Positions 17,235 through 30,166 of a stretch of DNA of 64,000 nt are shown here, piece by piece. Position numbers and translations under genes: made by a program. Source of the stretch: Nocardia sp. BMG111209 (GTDB lineage: Bacteria > Actinomycetota > Actinomycetes > Mycobacteriales > Mycobacteriaceae); assembly GCF_000381925.1 (NCBI RefSeq), contig NZ_KB907308.1, forward strand, positions 248,001 through 312,000. Reading direction: 5' to 3'. The notes below the pieces were generated by a model. The model worked only from the letters and a program-made list of their open reading frames with translations, searched no databases and was not told where the DNA came from. The first letter of the stretch is position 1. Each line of letters begins with the position of its first letter.

Positions 17235-17261
17235 AACGTCACATGCCGCCCGCTTGGTTCC
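17235..17261 (-). promoter_or_regulatory. SigE-like extracytoplasmic stress promoter of clgR
   Basis: On the minus strand GGAACC (17261-17256) and CGTT (17238-17235) are 17 bases apart, fitting the ECF sigma-E type GGAAC / GTT pattern. The ATG of clgR is about 50 bases downstream. In M. tuberculosis clgR is known to be under SigE control after surface stress, so the match is expected biologically. Confidence 0.55.
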
Positions 17262-17279
17262 CGCGCATCCGGTGCTGAT

Positions 17280-17822
17280 TCACACGTCTTCGGGTGAGCG
17301 CGAACCGAGCGTGCGGATCAACTCGGTGACAGCCGCACGAACCGTTTCCATTCTGATGGTCCACCGGTCGCCCGACAGTTTCAACCGGATCACCTCGGTA
17401 CCCTCCGGCCCGGCGAATCCCAGATAGACCGTGCCGACCGCGTGACCGTCCTGCGGATCGGGCCCGGCGACCCCGGTGAGGCCCACGCCCCAGTCGGCGC
17501 CGCAGAGATTGCGCGCGCCGACGGCGAGTTGCTCGGCGGTCGCCGGGGCGACCGGACCGTCGGTGGCGAGCGTCTGCGGCGTCACACCGGCCAGGGTGTG
17601 TTTCAGATCCGTGGCGTAGACGACGAGCCCGCCGCGCAGGACGTTGCTGGCGCCCGGGACCCCGGCGATCGTGGCCGCCAGCAGGCCCGCGGTGAGCGAT
17701 TCGGCCGTCGCCACGGTCGACCCCGCTTCCCGCAACGCCCGGACCAGCTCGGCGGCCGGCGCCGCGGCGGTCAGCGGGTCCGGGCCGCCGGCGGAGCCAC
17801 CGCCGATTCCTGGTGACGACAC
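17280..17822 (-). CDS. cinA: CinA C-terminal-domain protein (NMN amidase PncC-type)
   Basis: A 180-residue stand-alone CinA C-terminal domain. STVATAESLTAGLLAATIAGVPG near the start holds the catalytic-type Ser/Thr residues, and GLTGVAGPDPQDGHAVGTVYLG is the second signature. Family members deamidate nicotinamide mononucleotide in NAD salvage. It lacks the N-terminal molybdopterin-binding-like domain of full CinA. It follows pgsA by 19 bases and probably shares its transcript; clgR comes next after 93 bases. Confidence 0.88.
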   Translation of the reverse strand: MSSPGIGGGSAGGPDPLTAAAPAAELVRALREAGSTVATAESLTAGLLAATIAGVPGASNVLRGGLVVYATDLKHTLAGVTPQTLATDGPVAPATAEQLAVGARNLCGADWGVGLTGVAGPDPQDGHAVGTVYLGFAGPEGTEVIRLKLSGDRWTIRMETVRAAVTELIRTLGSRSPEDV

Positions 17823-17841
17823 GAGGACTCCGCGGATCCGG

Positions 17842-18522
17842 TCAGGACCGCGGCCGGACCGGCGCGGACCACAGCCGGATCGCCTGAACGACGTAGTCCA
17901 GGCCGGTGACGACCGTCAGCACCACCGCGACCAGCATGAGGACCAGGCCCGCGGTGGCCCAGGCGCCGGCCAGCGGCAGCAGCAGTACGCCGATCGCCAG
18001 TGACTGGACCAGCGTCTTCAACTTCCCGCCCCGACCGGCCGGGATCACCCCGCGCCGGACCACCGCCAGGCGCAGCAGCGTGATGCCGACCTCCCGCGCG
18101 CAGATCACGATGGTCAGCCACCAGGAGAGGTCGCCGAGCAGGGACAGGCCGATCAGCGCGGAGCCGATCAGCGCCTTGTCCGCGATCGGGTCGGCGAGTT
18201 TGCCGAAATCGGTCACCAAGCCGTATTTGCGGGCCAGTTGCCCGTCGATTCGATCGGTGATCGCCGCCACCCCGAACAACACGGTTGCGACGATCCGCCA
18301 CATCGGCGCGTGCCCGCCCCCGGCGAACAGGGCCACCAGGAACAGCGGCACGATCGCGATCCGCAGCACGGTGAGAATGTTGGCGATGTTCAGCAGCGGG
18401 ACCGCCGCCGGTTCGACCGCCCGGACGGGTTCACCGGTCACGGGCACCACGTTCGCGCGCGCCCGGGTGGCCTCGTCCAGCCAGACGCGATCCATATCGT
18501 CGCTCTGCACCGTCACCGGCAC
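17842..18522 (-). CDS. pgsA: CDP-alcohol phosphatidyltransferase (PgsA-type)
   Basis: A 226-residue integral membrane enzyme. The full catalytic motif D-x2-DG-x2-AR-x8-G-x3-D-x3-D is present as DRIDGQLARKYG then GKLADPIAD, around residues 85-112. About five further hydrophobic helices follow. Sequence and position (Rv2746c, pgsA3) point to phosphatidylglycerophosphate synthase, using CDP-diacylglycerol and glycerol-3-phosphate. It carries an unusual polar N-terminal leader of about 40 residues. It is divergent from argA. Confidence 0.9.
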   Translation of the reverse strand: MPVTVQSDDMDRVWLDEATRARANVVPVTGEPVRAVEPAAVPLLNIANILTVLRIAIVPLFLVALFAGGGHAPMWRIVATVLFGVAAITDRIDGQLARKYGLVTDFGKLADPIADKALIGSALIGLSLLGDLSWWLTIVICAREVGITLLRLAVVRRGVIPAGRGGKLKTLVQSLAIGVLLLPLAGAWATAGLVLMLVAVVLTVVTGLDYVVQAIRLWSAPVRPRS

Positions 18523-18635
18523 CCCCGACCAGGCCCGGCCCGGCCGCGCACCCTGACAGCAGGGGTCGAGCGGCAGGGCGAGATGTACGGCACTCCACCA
18601 GACTATCGGTAAGCCCGCCGACTACTGTGCACCCC

Positions 18636-19178
18636 ATGACAACACGGGTACCGCACAGCGATTCGATCGGTGACGTTGATACTCGACGCCCGGTCGTCCG
18701 ACGTGCCCGTGCCTCCGACATTCCGGCGATCAAGGGCCTGATCGACCTGTACGCGGGCCGGATCCTGCTGGAGAAGAATCTGGTCACACTGTACGAGTCG
18801 GTACAGGAATTCTGGGTTGCCGAACTGGACGACCGGGTGGTCGGTTGTGGCGCATTGCACGTGCTGTGGGCCGACCTGGGTGAGGTGCGCACGGTCGCGG
18901 TGCACCCGGACGCGCAGGGTCGCGGGGTCGGACATCTCGTGGTGCGGCAACTGGTCGACACCGCGCGGGAATTGCAGCTGCAACGGTTGTTCGTCCTCAC
19001 CTTCGAGGTGGACTTCTTCACCCGGCACGGCTTCGCCGAGATCGACGGCACCCCGGTGACCGCGGAGGTGTTCGCGGAGATGTGCCGGTCCTACGACACC
19101 GGCGTCGCGGAATTCCTCGACCTCAGTTATGTGAAGCCCAACACACTGGGGAATACCCGGATGCTGCTGACGCTCTGA
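18636..19178 (+). CDS. argA: GNAT N-acetylglutamate synthase (Rv2747-like)
   Basis: A 180-residue single-domain GNAT acetyltransferase. The acetyl-CoA loop is VAVHPDAQGRGVGHLVVRQL near residue 90, preceded by VVGCGALHVLWADLGEVR. The C-terminal region (FLDLSYVKPNTLGNTRML) matches the short actinobacterial N-acetylglutamate synthases that start arginine synthesis, such as Rv2747, which occupies the same place next to pgsA3. ATG 18636 is used; a GTG at 18627 is in frame and could be the start. Confidence 0.88.
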   Translation: MTTRVPHSDSIGDVDTRRPVVRRARASDIPAIKGLIDLYAGRILLEKNLVTLYESVQEFWVAELDDRVVGCGALHVLWADLGEVRTVAVHPDAQGRGVGHLVVRQLVDTARELQLQRLFVLTFEVDFFTRHGFAEIDGTPVTAEVFAEMCRSYDTGVAEFLDLSYVKPNTLGNTRMLLTL

Positions 19179-19237
19179 TCCGGTTGCGCCCGCGCAGCTC
19201 TCGTTCCCGATTCCGCTACCAGCACCGAGGAGTTCCC

Positions 19238-19522
19238 GTGCCGATCTTCGCCGTCCACTACACCTATACCGACGCCACCGCCGCGGGCCGCGACGAGCAT
19301 CGCCCGGCGCACCGGGACTGGTTGTCCGGTCGGGTCGACGCGGGCGTGGTCCTCAGCACCGGGCCGTACACCGACGGCTCGGGCGCGCTGCTGCTGTTCC
19401 GCGCCGACGATGCCGAGGCGCTGGAGAAGGTGCTGGCCCAGGATCCGTTCTCCCGGGCGGGCGTGATCGACGCGGTGCGGTTCGCCCAGTGGCAGCCGGT
19501 GTTCGGCGCGTTCGCCGACTGA
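19238..19522 (+). CDS. YCII-family protein
   Basis: A 94-residue single-domain protein of the YCII group, a ferredoxin-like alpha/beta fold. Conserved features are HRPAHRDWL near residue 22, GVVLSTGPYTDG in the middle and AQDPFSRAGVIDAV before the last strand, ending FAQWQPV. Family members include a chloromuconolactone dehalogenase, but most have no known function. GTG 19238 follows GAGGAG. It stands between argA and an F420-type reductase on the same strand, 32 bases from the latter. Confidence 0.85.
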   Translation: MPIFAVHYTYTDATAAGRDEHRPAHRDWLSGRVDAGVVLSTGPYTDGSGALLLFRADDAEALEKVLAQDPFSRAGVIDAVRFAQWQPVFGAFAD

Positions 19523-19553
19523 GATCCGGGTATCGCGGCGGTACCGTGAACCG

Positions 19554-19985
19554 GTGCGGCTGGACGAATCCGAAGCGTGGCGCCGGTTCCGTGCGGCGCG
19601 GGTGGCCCGGCTGGCCACGGTCGGCGCCGACGGCGCACCGCATGTGGTGCCGGTGACCTTCGCGGTGTCGCCGCCGTCCGAGCCGCCGGCGGTGGTGATC
19701 GCGGTGGATCACAAGCCGAAGACCACCACGAATCTGCGGCGGCTGCGGAACATCGCGGCCACCGGACGGGCCTCGATCCTCGCCGACGAGTACGACGAGG
19801 ACTGGACACAGCTGTGGTGGGTGCGGCTCGACGGCCGAGCCGGCGTGCTGACCGACCCGGCCGGCCGCGCCGCGCCGATCGACTGGCTGGTCACCAAATA
19901 TGCCCAGTACCAAGGCAATACCCCGCAGGGACCGGTGATCCGGATCGAGGCGGACGTGATCACCGGCTGGTCCTACACCGGCTGA
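19554..19985 (+). CDS. PPOX-class F420-dependent oxidoreductase (TIGR03668-like)
   Basis: A 143-residue split-barrel protein. The pattern ARVARLATVGADGAPHVVPVTFAV followed by IAVDHKPKTTTNLRRLRNI is that of the actinobacterial F420-binding pyridoxamine-phosphate-oxidase-like family (Rv1155 relatives), and the C-terminal GWSYTG ends the barrel. Lys/Arg residues in the second motif would contact the F420 phosphate. Substrate unknown. GTG 19554 has no strong ribosome site; translation may be coupled to the YCII gene just upstream. Confidence 0.85.
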   Translation: MRLDESEAWRRFRAARVARLATVGADGAPHVVPVTFAVSPPSEPPAVVIAVDHKPKTTTNLRRLRNIAATGRASILADEYDEDWTQLWWVRLDGRAGVLTDPAGRAAPIDWLVTKYAQYQGNTPQGPVIRIEADVITGWSYTG

Positions 19986-19986
19986 G

Positions 19987-20047
19987 CTCCGGCACCGTTC
20001 CTATCGCTGCTCCGGCACCGTTTGCGCCGCTCGCCTCCGGCACCGTT
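19987..20047. repeat. Three direct repeats CTCCGGCACCGTT
   Basis: The 13-base unit CTCCGGCACCGTT occurs exactly at 19987-19999, 20010-20022 and 20035-20047, with starts 23 and 25 bases apart. It fills the gap between two convergent genes. No inverted symmetry is seen within a unit. Confidence 0.8.
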
Positions 20048-20055
20048 GGGCCGCC

Positions 20056-20460
20056 TCACAGGGCGATGCGGACCTCCGGGACGCTCGCCATCAGCTCCGC
20101 CCACTCCGGAAACTTCTCCAGCTTGCGCTGATTGATCTCCATGATCTTCGTGGCCAGGTCCGGGTCCGGGTCGTCGGTGACATCCGGGCCGATGACCAGC
20201 GTGTCGAAGTGCGGGACGATGTGCGGATCGCCCTCGAGGTGCACCGGGTCGTACATGTACCGCTCCAGCGCCGCCAGATCCGCGATGCCGACGTAGTAGC
20301 CGTGGGTGAGGCCGTCCGTACTCTCGCCGATGCGGCGGCCGACCGTGGCGAAACTGACGGATTCCACCGCCGCCGTGCGCCGCAACCGGGCCAGCACGGC
20401 CTCCTGCTGCTCCTCGGTCGTTTCGTCCCGGAATTTGAATCGTAGCTGGTGAAAGATCAT
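20056..20460 (-). CDS. Dabb-domain (stress-responsive A/B barrel) protein
   Basis: A 134-residue protein: the opening MIFHQLRFKFRDETTEEQ, the central GYYVGIADLAALERYMYDPVH and HIVPHFDTLVIGPD are typical of Dabb dimeric alpha-beta barrels. A C-terminal extension of about 30 residues (from DPDLATK) is beyond the core. ATG 20460 has AAGGAGG upstream. It is divergent from a TetR gene, and two palindromes in the gap are placed to repress it. Confidence 0.85.
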   Translation of the reverse strand: MIFHQLRFKFRDETTEEQQEAVLARLRRTAAVESVSFATVGRRIGESTDGLTHGYYVGIADLAALERYMYDPVHLEGDPHIVPHFDTLVIGPDVTDDPDPDLATKIMEINQRKLEKFPEWAELMASVPEVRIAL

Positions 20461-20474
20461 GCCGACCTCCTTGA

Positions 20475-20492
20475 TTGAACTTGCCAGTTCAA
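20475..20492. promoter_or_regulatory. TetR-type operator 1
   Basis: TTGAAC-N6-GTTCAA, an exact inverted repeat, 15 bases upstream of the Dabb gene start and within the divergent promoter region. It shares its core and spacing with the site at 20524. Confidence 0.7.
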
Positions 20493-20523
20493 AATAATGC
20501 TCTGATCGGTCCATCCGCAAGAG

Positions 20524-20539
20524 TGAACCGGTAAGTTCA
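20524..20539. promoter_or_regulatory. TetR-type operator 2
   Basis: TGAAC-N6-GTTCA, the same core as operator 1, 30 bases upstream of the TetR gene start. Two copies in one divergent gap point to autoregulation plus control of the Dabb gene. Confidence 0.7.
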
Positions 20540-20568
20540 AGTAAGTTGACCCGCGATACCATTCGAGG

Positions 20569-21198
20569 GTGACGGGAGCTGCGACCGGCCGGGGCCGGAT
20601 AGACAAGCGCCGCGCCATCCTCGACGCGGCCTTCACGGTGTTCGCGCGCCGGGGCTATGCGCAGGCCTGCGTCCAGGACATCGCCGACCAGGCGGGTGTC
20701 GCCAAACCCACCGTCTACAACCACCTCACCGACAAGGAGACCCTGTTGCGCGAGGCCGTGGCGGCGGTGGCCGACGTGATCAGCGCGGAATGTCTGGACG
20801 CGGTCGGTCGGATATCCGAGCACGGACCGAATCCGGAAGCAGCACTACGTGATTCGGCACACCGGATGCTGCGGATCTGCAACAGCGAACGAGCGCGGTC
20901 GCTGCGTGCCCTGACCTACGCGCAGCTGGCCACCTTCCCGGATCTCGCCGATACAGTGCAGGACCGCACCTCGCGCCGGATCGCCGAGGCGCTGGCCGAC
21001 CGGTTCGCGCGGCTGGTGGTGGCCGGACGGCTGCGGGCCTGCGATCCGGTGCTGGCCGCGGAGCAGTTCCTCGCCCTGCTGACCGGCCCGCTCGAGGCGC
21101 GCTCGCGCCTGGGCACCCGGAAAGTGCCGGTCACCGAGCTGAAAACGATCGCCGACGCGGCAGCCGACACCTTCCTCAGCGCCTACGCGGCGCGCTGA
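20569..21198 (+). CDS. TetR-family repressor
   Basis: A 209-residue regulator. The N-terminal helix-turn-helix is RRAILDAAFTVFARRGYAQ through VAKPTVYNHLTDKETLL, residues 14-62. The C-terminal ligand domain (TetR_C-like, with RALTYAQLATFPDL) resembles AefR-type members. GTG 20569 starts it. It is divergent from the Dabb gene with two matching palindromes between them, so it probably represses both. It is convergent with ftsK, only 15 bases away. Confidence 0.9.
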   Translation: MTGAATGRGRIDKRRAILDAAFTVFARRGYAQACVQDIADQAGVAKPTVYNHLTDKETLLREAVAAVADVISAECLDAVGRISEHGPNPEAALRDSAHRMLRICNSERARSLRALTYAQLATFPDLADTVQDRTSRRIAEALADRFARLVVAGRLRACDPVLAAEQFLALLTGPLEARSRLGTRKVPVTELKTIADAAADTFLSAYAAR

Positions 21199-21213
21199 AC
21201 CGACACCGCGACC

Positions 21214-23868
21214 CTAGTGGTCCGCGTCCGAATCCGCCGAGACGGGACCGCCCCCGCGGATCGAGTACAGCAACCCGTCCAGTTCGTCGGGTTTGACCAG
21301 CACGTCGCGCGCCTTGGAACCCTCGCTGGGGCCGACCACTCCGCGGGTCTCCATGAGGTCCATCAAGCGGCCCGCCTTGGCGAAACCCACCCGCAGTTTG
21401 CGCTGCAACATGGAGGTGGAGCCGAATTGCGAGCTCACCACCAGCTCGACCGCCTGCACGAACAGATCGAGATCGTCGCCGATGTCCGGGTCGATCTCCT
21501 TCTGCTCGCTGGCCTTCGCGGAGGTGACACCCTCCTGATAGTCCGGCTGCGCCTGGTTCTTGGTGAACTCGACGACGCCGTGGATCTCCTCGTCGGAGAT
21601 GAACGCGCCCTGCAACCGGGTCGGTTTGGAGGCGCCCATCGGCAGGAACAGAGCGTCGCCCATGCCGATCAGTTTCTCGGCGCCGGGCTGGTCGAGGATG
21701 ACGCGGGAGTCGGTCAGCGACGAGGTGGCGAAGGCCAGCCGGGACGGCACATTGGTCTTGATCAGGCCGGTGACCACGTCGACCGACGGCCGCTGGGTGG
21801 CCAGCACCAGATGGATACCGGCGGCGCGGGCCTTCTGGGTGATGCGCACGATCGCGTCCTCGACATCGCGTGGCGCGGTCATCATCAGATCGGCCAGCTC
21901 GTCGACGATGGCGAGGATATAGGGGTACGGGCGGTAGACGCGCTCGCTGCCGAGCGGGGTGGTGATCTCCCCCGACTTCACCTTCCGGTTGAAATCGTCG
22001 ATGTGCCGGACCTTGCTGGCCTGCATGTCCTGATAGCGCTGCTCCATCTCCTCCACCAGCCAGGCCAGCGCCGCGGCGGCCTTCTTCGGCTGGGTGATGA
22101 TGGGGGTGATCAGGTGCGGAATGCCTTCGTACGGTGTGAGTTCCACCATCTTGGGGTCGATGAGGATCATCCGCACCTCTTCCGGCGTCGCGCGCTGCAG
22201 CAGCGACACCAGCATCGAGTTCACGAAACTCGACTTACCGGAACCGGTGGAACCGGCCACCAGCAGATGCGGCATCTTCGCCAGATTGGCGGAGACGAAT
22301 TCGCCCTCGATGTTCTTGCCGAGGCCGATGATCAAGGGGTGCTGGTCCTTCCGGGTGGAGGGAGCCTTGAGCACATCGGCGAGACGGACCAGTTCCCGGT
22401 CGGCGTTGGGCACCTCGATACCGACCGCCGACTTGCCCGGGATCGGCGCGAGCAGCCGGACATTGTCCGTGGCAACGGCATACGCGATGTTGCGGGCCAG
22501 CGCGGTGATCTTCTCCACCTTGACGCCGGGCCCGAGTTCGACCTCGTAGCGGGTGACCGTCGGCCCGCGCACGAATCCGGTGACCGCGGCGTCGATCTTG
22601 AACTGCACCAGCACCTCGGTGATCGCCTCGATCATCGATTCGTTGGCGGCACTGCGCTTCTTGGGCGGATCGCCGTCGACCAGCAATGTGAGCGGCGGGA
22701 GATGGTAGTCGCCGTCGACCTCGCGCTCGGTGACGAATTCCATCTGCTGCGGTTCCGGCGGTGGCGGGGTCTGGTCGACCACCTTCGGCGCCCGCTTGGC
22801 GCGGGACCGGGGCTTCTCCGCCGCCTCGGCCGGCGCCTCCGGCGGAGGGTCCGCCGGCGTGGTCTCGGCGCCGATCTCCTTCGCGTCGCGCAGCGGCGGC
22901 TCGCCCAGAATCTCGGTGGCCGAATCGGAGTCGCCGAATTCGTCGGCCGGATAGTTCTCCGCCGGGGAACGGCCGCGGCGGCGGGTCGGCGTTCCGTGCA
23001 CCGGGAAGCCGTCGGCGTCGAGGTTCTCCGGATCGTACGGGTCGTAATCGTCACCGGCGCCGCCGAAGTCGCCGAACCACAACCGCCGCAACCGCTCCGG
23101 CACCTCACGGACCGTGGTGCCGGTGAGCAGCAGCACACCGAAGGCCATGGCCAGCAACAACAGTGGCACCGCCAGCCAGGAGGTGAGCCCCTCGCGCAGC
23201 GGGCCGCCGGCCACGTATCCGACGAAACCACCGGCATGTTCGCGGCCCTCTTCCTCGGCCGGCGCGCCGGCGAGGATGTGCCAGATACCCAGTACCGGCA
23301 GGCCCACGAGCAGACTGCCCAGGACCAGCCGGGGGCGGATCTCCGGGCGCGGCTCGGTACGCATGAGCATCACGGCGATCACGACGGCGACGAAAGGCAC
23401 CGTGGCGGAACCGGATCCGGCGACCCAGCGCACCGCCGTGTCGACGCAGCGACCGACCGGGCCGCCCGCGCCCAGCCATACCGCGGCCGCGATGACGATG
23501 CTGAAGGCGATGAGCGCCAAGGCCATTCCGTCGCGCCGGTGACCGTGTTCGATCTCACCACCGCGGCCCAGCGCGCGCGTGGTGGCGCCGAGCCCGCGGG
23601 CCATCATGTTCCAGCCGTTGCCGAATACGGCCAGTGGCGCGGTATTCGACGCTTTCCGCCGCGCCGGGCGGCGGGCCGGAGCGCGGCGCGGCGCCGCGGA
23701 TGTGCGTGGGGTGGGGGTACGCGGGGTGGCGGTACGTGGCGTGGCGGTGCGGGATCGGCCGTTGCCACGGCCGCGAGCCGAGCCGGCAGCCCCCGCCGCC
23801 GTGGCCCCTTCCCGCCCGGCTCTCGCCCGGGTGCGAGAGGTCGTGCTGCTGCGGGGCTTACCTGCCAT
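21214..23868 (-). CDS. ftsK: DNA translocase FtsK
   Basis: An 884-residue FtsK/SpoIIIE protein. Order: basic Thr/Pro-repeat N-terminus ([14 protein letters not shown]), four membrane helices (about residues 90-250), an acidic/Pro linker, then the motor with [17 protein letters not shown], Walker [10 protein letters not shown], Walker B-type [13 protein letters not shown], and a C-terminal gamma winged helix ([18 protein letters not shown]) that reads KOPS sites. It moves chromosome ends at the septum for dimer resolution. ATG 23868 is chosen; a longer reading lacks FtsK features. Confidence 0.96.
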   Translation of the reverse strand: MAGKPRSSTTSRTRARAGREGATAAGAAGSARGRGNGRSRTATPRTATPRTPTPRTSAAPRRAPARRPARRKASNTAPLAVFGNGWNMMARGLGATTRALGRGGEIEHGHRRDGMALALIAFSIVIAAAVWLGAGGPVGRCVDTAVRWVAGSGSATVPFVAVVIAVMLMRTEPRPEIRPRLVLGSLLVGLPVLGIWHILAGAPAEEEGREHAGGFVGYVAGGPLREGLTSWLAVPLLLLAMAFGVLLLTGTTVREVPERLRRLWFGDFGGAGDDYDPYDPENLDADGFPVHGTPTRRRGRSPAENYPADEFGDSDSATEILGEPPLRDAKEIGAETTPADPPPEAPAEAAEKPRSRAKRAPKVVDQTPPPPEPQQMEFVTEREVDGDYHLPPLTLLVDGDPPKKRSAANESMIEAITEVLVQFKIDAAVTGFVRGPTVTRYEVELGPGVKVEKITALARNIAYAVATDNVRLLAPIPGKSAVGIEVPNADRELVRLADVLKAPSTRKDQHPLIIGLGKNIEGEFVSANLAKMPHLLVAGSTGSGKSSFVNSMLVSLLQRATPEEVRMILIDPKMVELTPYEGIPHLITPIITQPKKAAAALAWLVEEMEQRYQDMQASKVRHIDDFNRKVKSGEITTPLGSERVYRPYPYILAIVDELADLMMTAPRDVEDAIVRITQKARAAGIHLVLATQRPSVDVVTGLIKTNVPSRLAFATSSLTDSRVILDQPGAEKLIGMGDALFLPMGASKPTRLQGAFISDEEIHGVVEFTKNQAQPDYQEGVTSAKASEQKEIDPDIGDDLDLFVQAVELVVSSQFGSTSMLQRKLRVGFAKAGRLMDLMETRGVVGPSEGSKARDVLVKPDELDGLLYSIRGGGPVSADSDADH

Positions 23869-24063
23869 GTCCCTCAGGCTAGCCGCAACGGCCCCATCCA
23901 GACCATCCGCAACACCCTCACCACATATCTCATCGGCGACGCACCGGGCCACACGCCGGGCCGTGACGAATCGGACAAGGTTTCGGAACCCGGAGACAGC
24001 CGGGACCGCACGCGTAGAATTTGCATATTCAATCGACAGATTCTCTTGCACCTGATGGGACAT

Positions 24064-24858
24064 ATGAACGACAACGATGTCCGAGCAGGTCAGGCCCGGC
24101 CGAGCATCGCGAGAACGTACGATTATCTGCTCGGCGGTCGTGACCACTACGTCATCGATGAAGAGTTCGGCAGATACTTCGAGCAGGTCCTGGCGGGGTC
24201 GGAACAGATCGCCGTATCCAATCGCCGCGCGCTCGAGCGCGCCGTGCGAGCCCTCGCCCACGCCGGAGTGGATCAGATCATCGATCTCGGCTGCGGCCTG
24301 CCGGCCAAGGAGAACGTGCACCAGATCGCCCGGCAGCACCTACCCGAGACGCGGGTCGTCTACGTGGACAACGATCCGATCGTGATCTCGCACGGCCAGG
24401 CCATGCTGGCCGTCGACGACGATGTCGCGGTCTTCCAGGCCGATGTCCGCGAACCGGCGGCGATCCGCAAACATCCCGAGGTCGAACGGCTGATCACCTT
24501 CGACCGCCCGGTCGGCGTGCTGTTGAGCGCGGTACTCGGATTCATCGAGGAGGACGACGATCCGGTCGGCCTCGTGCGGTACTGGACCGAGGTGATCGCC
24601 CCCGGCAGCTTCGTCTACGTGTCATGTTTCCGGTCCGGCGACGATCGGCGGACCGCGCTGGTGCAGGAGCAGGTGCGCAAGGTGCTCGGCCGCGGCGGCT
24701 GGCGCAGCGGCGAGACCATCGCGGCGATGTTCGAGGGCCTGGAACTGGCCGGGCCCGGGGTGATCCCGTGCGTGCAGTGGCGGCCGGACGGCGCTACCGG
24801 GCCGGAGCCCACCGACTGGGAGCGCCTGATCGTCTCCGGGCTGGCGCGCAAGAACTGA
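24064..24858 (+). CDS. SAM-dependent methyltransferase (PF04672/DUF574 type)
   Basis: A 264-residue protein with the opening [20 protein letters not shown] that defines the large actinobacterial PF04672 family, followed by [18 protein letters not shown] and [14 protein letters not shown] (SAM-binding loops) and ALVQEQ late. Members have a methyltransferase fold, but substrates are unknown. ATG 24064 is used; an ATG at 24055 is equally in frame. The region before it is AT-rich (about 24010-24060), which marks a promoter. It converges on the next gene with a 3-base gap. Confidence 0.88.
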   Translation: MNDNDVRAGQARPSIARTYDYLLGGRDHYVIDEEFGRYFEQVLAGSEQIAVSNRRALERAVRALAHAGVDQIIDLGCGLPAKENVHQIARQHLPETRVVYVDNDPIVISHGQAMLAVDDDVAVFQADVREPAAIRKHPEVERLITFDRPVGVLLSAVLGFIEEDDDPVGLVRYWTEVIAPGSFVYVSCFRSGDDRRTALVQEQVRKVLGRGGWRSGETIAAMFEGLELAGPGVIPCVQWRPDGATGPEPTDWERLIVSGLARKN

Positions 24859-24861
24859 CGC

Positions 24862-25491
24862 TCAGAGGCTGCGGTCGCAGTCGTGTACGGCCTGCACCGC
24901 GGCCTCGGGTCCGTCGGCGTCGACCCGAACGGCGCTGCGGCCGAACGCGTGCAGCAGCAGTTCGGAGGGACGGCCGGTGAGCACCACCGGTTCCGTGCCC
25001 TCGTCCGGTTTGCGCGCGACCACCCGCCGGCCGTCCGGCGTGGCGAGCACCAAGCCCACCGGCGCCTTCCGGTAGGCCAGCCGGCCCATGCGCTGCAACG
25101 TCTTCCACAGCTCGGCCTCGTCGGCGTCGTCCAGTTCCCGCGGCTCCCAACCGGATTCACCGCGGCGGACGTCCTCGTGGTGGACGAACATCTCGGTGCT
25201 GTTGACCAGCGAGTCGAGCGGACGCATCGGCGACCACCACGGCGGGCCGGTGCGGATCTGCTCGAGCAGATCGGTGAACGGCCGCTTCGCCGCCTTGCCC
25301 TGCACCGAATCCAGGTATCCGGCAAAGGGTTTCAGCATGATGCCGGGAGCGGCGTCGAGCCGGCGCTCCCGGACCACCAGATGTGCGGCCAGATCCCGGA
25401 CGGTCCAGCCGGCGCACAGGGTGGGGGCCTCCGGGCCCGCCGCCGTCATGGTGTCGACCAGTGCTCGGCGTTCCCGCTGCGCCAGACTCAT
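24862..25491 (-). CDS. TIGR03085-family DinB-like metal-binding protein
   Basis: A 209-residue protein with the mycothiol-dependent maleylpyruvate isomerase N-terminal fold: TLCAGWTVRDLAAHLVVRER near residue 25, then NSTEMFVHHEDVRRG with a second His pair. These His residues form the DinB/YfiT-like metal site. The ending PSELLLHAFGRSAV is typical of TIGR03085. Some relatives use mycothiol, which would fit this order. ATG 25491 is the likely start; 25503 is an alternative. Confidence 0.85.
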   Translation of the reverse strand: MSLAQRERRALVDTMTAAGPEAPTLCAGWTVRDLAAHLVVRERRLDAAPGIMLKPFAGYLDSVQGKAAKRPFTDLLEQIRTGPPWWSPMRPLDSLVNSTEMFVHHEDVRRGESGWEPRELDDADEAELWKTLQRMGRLAYRKAPVGLVLATPDGRRVVARKPDEGTEPVVLTGRPSELLLHAFGRSAVRVDADGPEAAVQAVHDCDRSL

Positions 25492-25553
25492 GCGCCCGAC
25501 CATAGTCCACGCCGGGCCCCGGCGCGAGCCCCTGCCGATCGGTCCCGGTGCGG

Positions 25554-29131
<3,578 letters not shown>

Positions 29132-30166
29132 TCAGGTCGATACCGTCACGTTACCGTCGGTATCGATCTCGGTGCGGCGATCGTGCCGCGGCGAGTGCGC
29201 GAGGACGGTCGCCAGCACGCGGCGGCCCAGCGGCAGCACCCGGACCGTGACCGAGCCGGTGTTCGCCGCATCCAATTCCCGCACCGCGGAGTCGATCACC
29301 CGCTGCCGCACCCATTGCGGGACGCCCGCGAAACCGCCGTCGTCGAGCAGGATCACCTCGACGCCGCGGGATCGGGCGCCGCGGGCCGCGCCGCTGAGCT
29401 CGTCGGTGACCAGTTGCGGGGCCCGCAGGCCGTCGCGCAGTTCGGCCTCGAGCAGCCGGCATTCCTCCCGTTCGGCGGGGGTCAGTTCGGCGCCCTCGGC
29501 GATCCGTTCCAGGATGGGCCGGGCCACCCGGTCCAGCCGGTTCAGCTGCCGCTGCCGCTCCCCGTCGGCGGCGGCCATCGTCGCCTCCGCGGCGGCGCGA
29601 ATCGTGGCCTCCTCCCGCAGGATTCGCAGCGAGCGCTGGGTCGGCCGCATGATCAGCGCGAACACCGACAGCGCGATGAGCGTGCCGATCGGCACCACCG
29701 AACCCACCACGTCGCCGACGCGCATATCGGCCCGCACCGCCTCCGCGACGATCACCGCCGCCACCCCGGCCATGCCGAGCCACGCCGACAGCACCCGGCC
29801 GCGCAACACCAGGACCGACATCAGATACGACGAGGCGTAGGTGGTCCACATCATGTGGTGCGCGACGTCGGAGGTCAGATTGCCGACGGTGAGCAGCGTC
29901 GCGACCGGCGCCGCCGCGGCGACGAACACCGTCACCGGCAGGGGCAGCGGATCGACCGGGATCACCAGCACCATCGCACCGGCCACCACGATCACCGCGG
30001 TGCCGGCCAGCACCGCCACCACGGAGGCGGCGGCCAGATTGCGGACCATGTACAGCACCATGGTCAGCTCCAGCATCAGCAGGAACAGCCACGCCCCGCC
30101 GCCGCGCATCCCGAGCAGATCCCGCAGCCCGAACCGGACCTCGGCGTCGTCAGAGCCCACCGCCAC
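29132..30166 (-). CDS. Membrane protein with degenerate kinase-like C-terminus
   Basis: A 344-residue protein with about six hydrophobic segments (residues 20-180) and a cytoplasmic part. That part begins with a coiled coil (TIRAAAEATMAAADGERQRQ) and a helix RVARPILERIAEGAEL where a kinase would carry HD but none is present; the end (RVIDSAVRELDAANTGSVTV) resembles an ATPase N-box, without clear G1/G2 glycine loops. It probably is a pseudo-kinase partner of the kinase upstream, whose 3' end it overlaps by 17 bases. GTG 30160 is an alternative start. Confidence 0.65.
   Translation of the reverse strand: MAVGSDDAEVRFGLRDLLGMRGGGAWLFLLMLELTMVLYMVRNLAAASVVAVLAGTAVIVVAGAMVLVIPVDPLPLPVTVFVAAAAPVATLLTVGNLTSDVAHHMMWTTYASSYLMSVLVLRGRVLSAWLGMAGVAAVIVAEAVRADMRVGDVVGSVVPIGTLIALSVFALIMRPTQRSLRILREEATIRAAAEATMAAADGERQRQLNRLDRVARPILERIAEGAELTPAEREECRLLEAELRDGLRAPQLVTDELSGAARGARSRGVEVILLDDGGFAGVPQWVRQRVIDSAVRELDAANTGSVTVRVLPLGRRVLATVLAHSPRHDRRTEIDTDGNVTVST

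Noticed and set aside
19987..20047. CRISPR array
   Set aside because: Units are 13 bases, spacers only 10-12 bases, three copies, and no cas genes are near.
21217..24063. A very long rightward frame opposite ftsK, fused to the methyltransferase frame
   Set aside because: It mirrors the codon pattern of ftsK on the other strand, is Arg/Gly/Asp-rich and has no domain; only the part from 24064 is protein-like.
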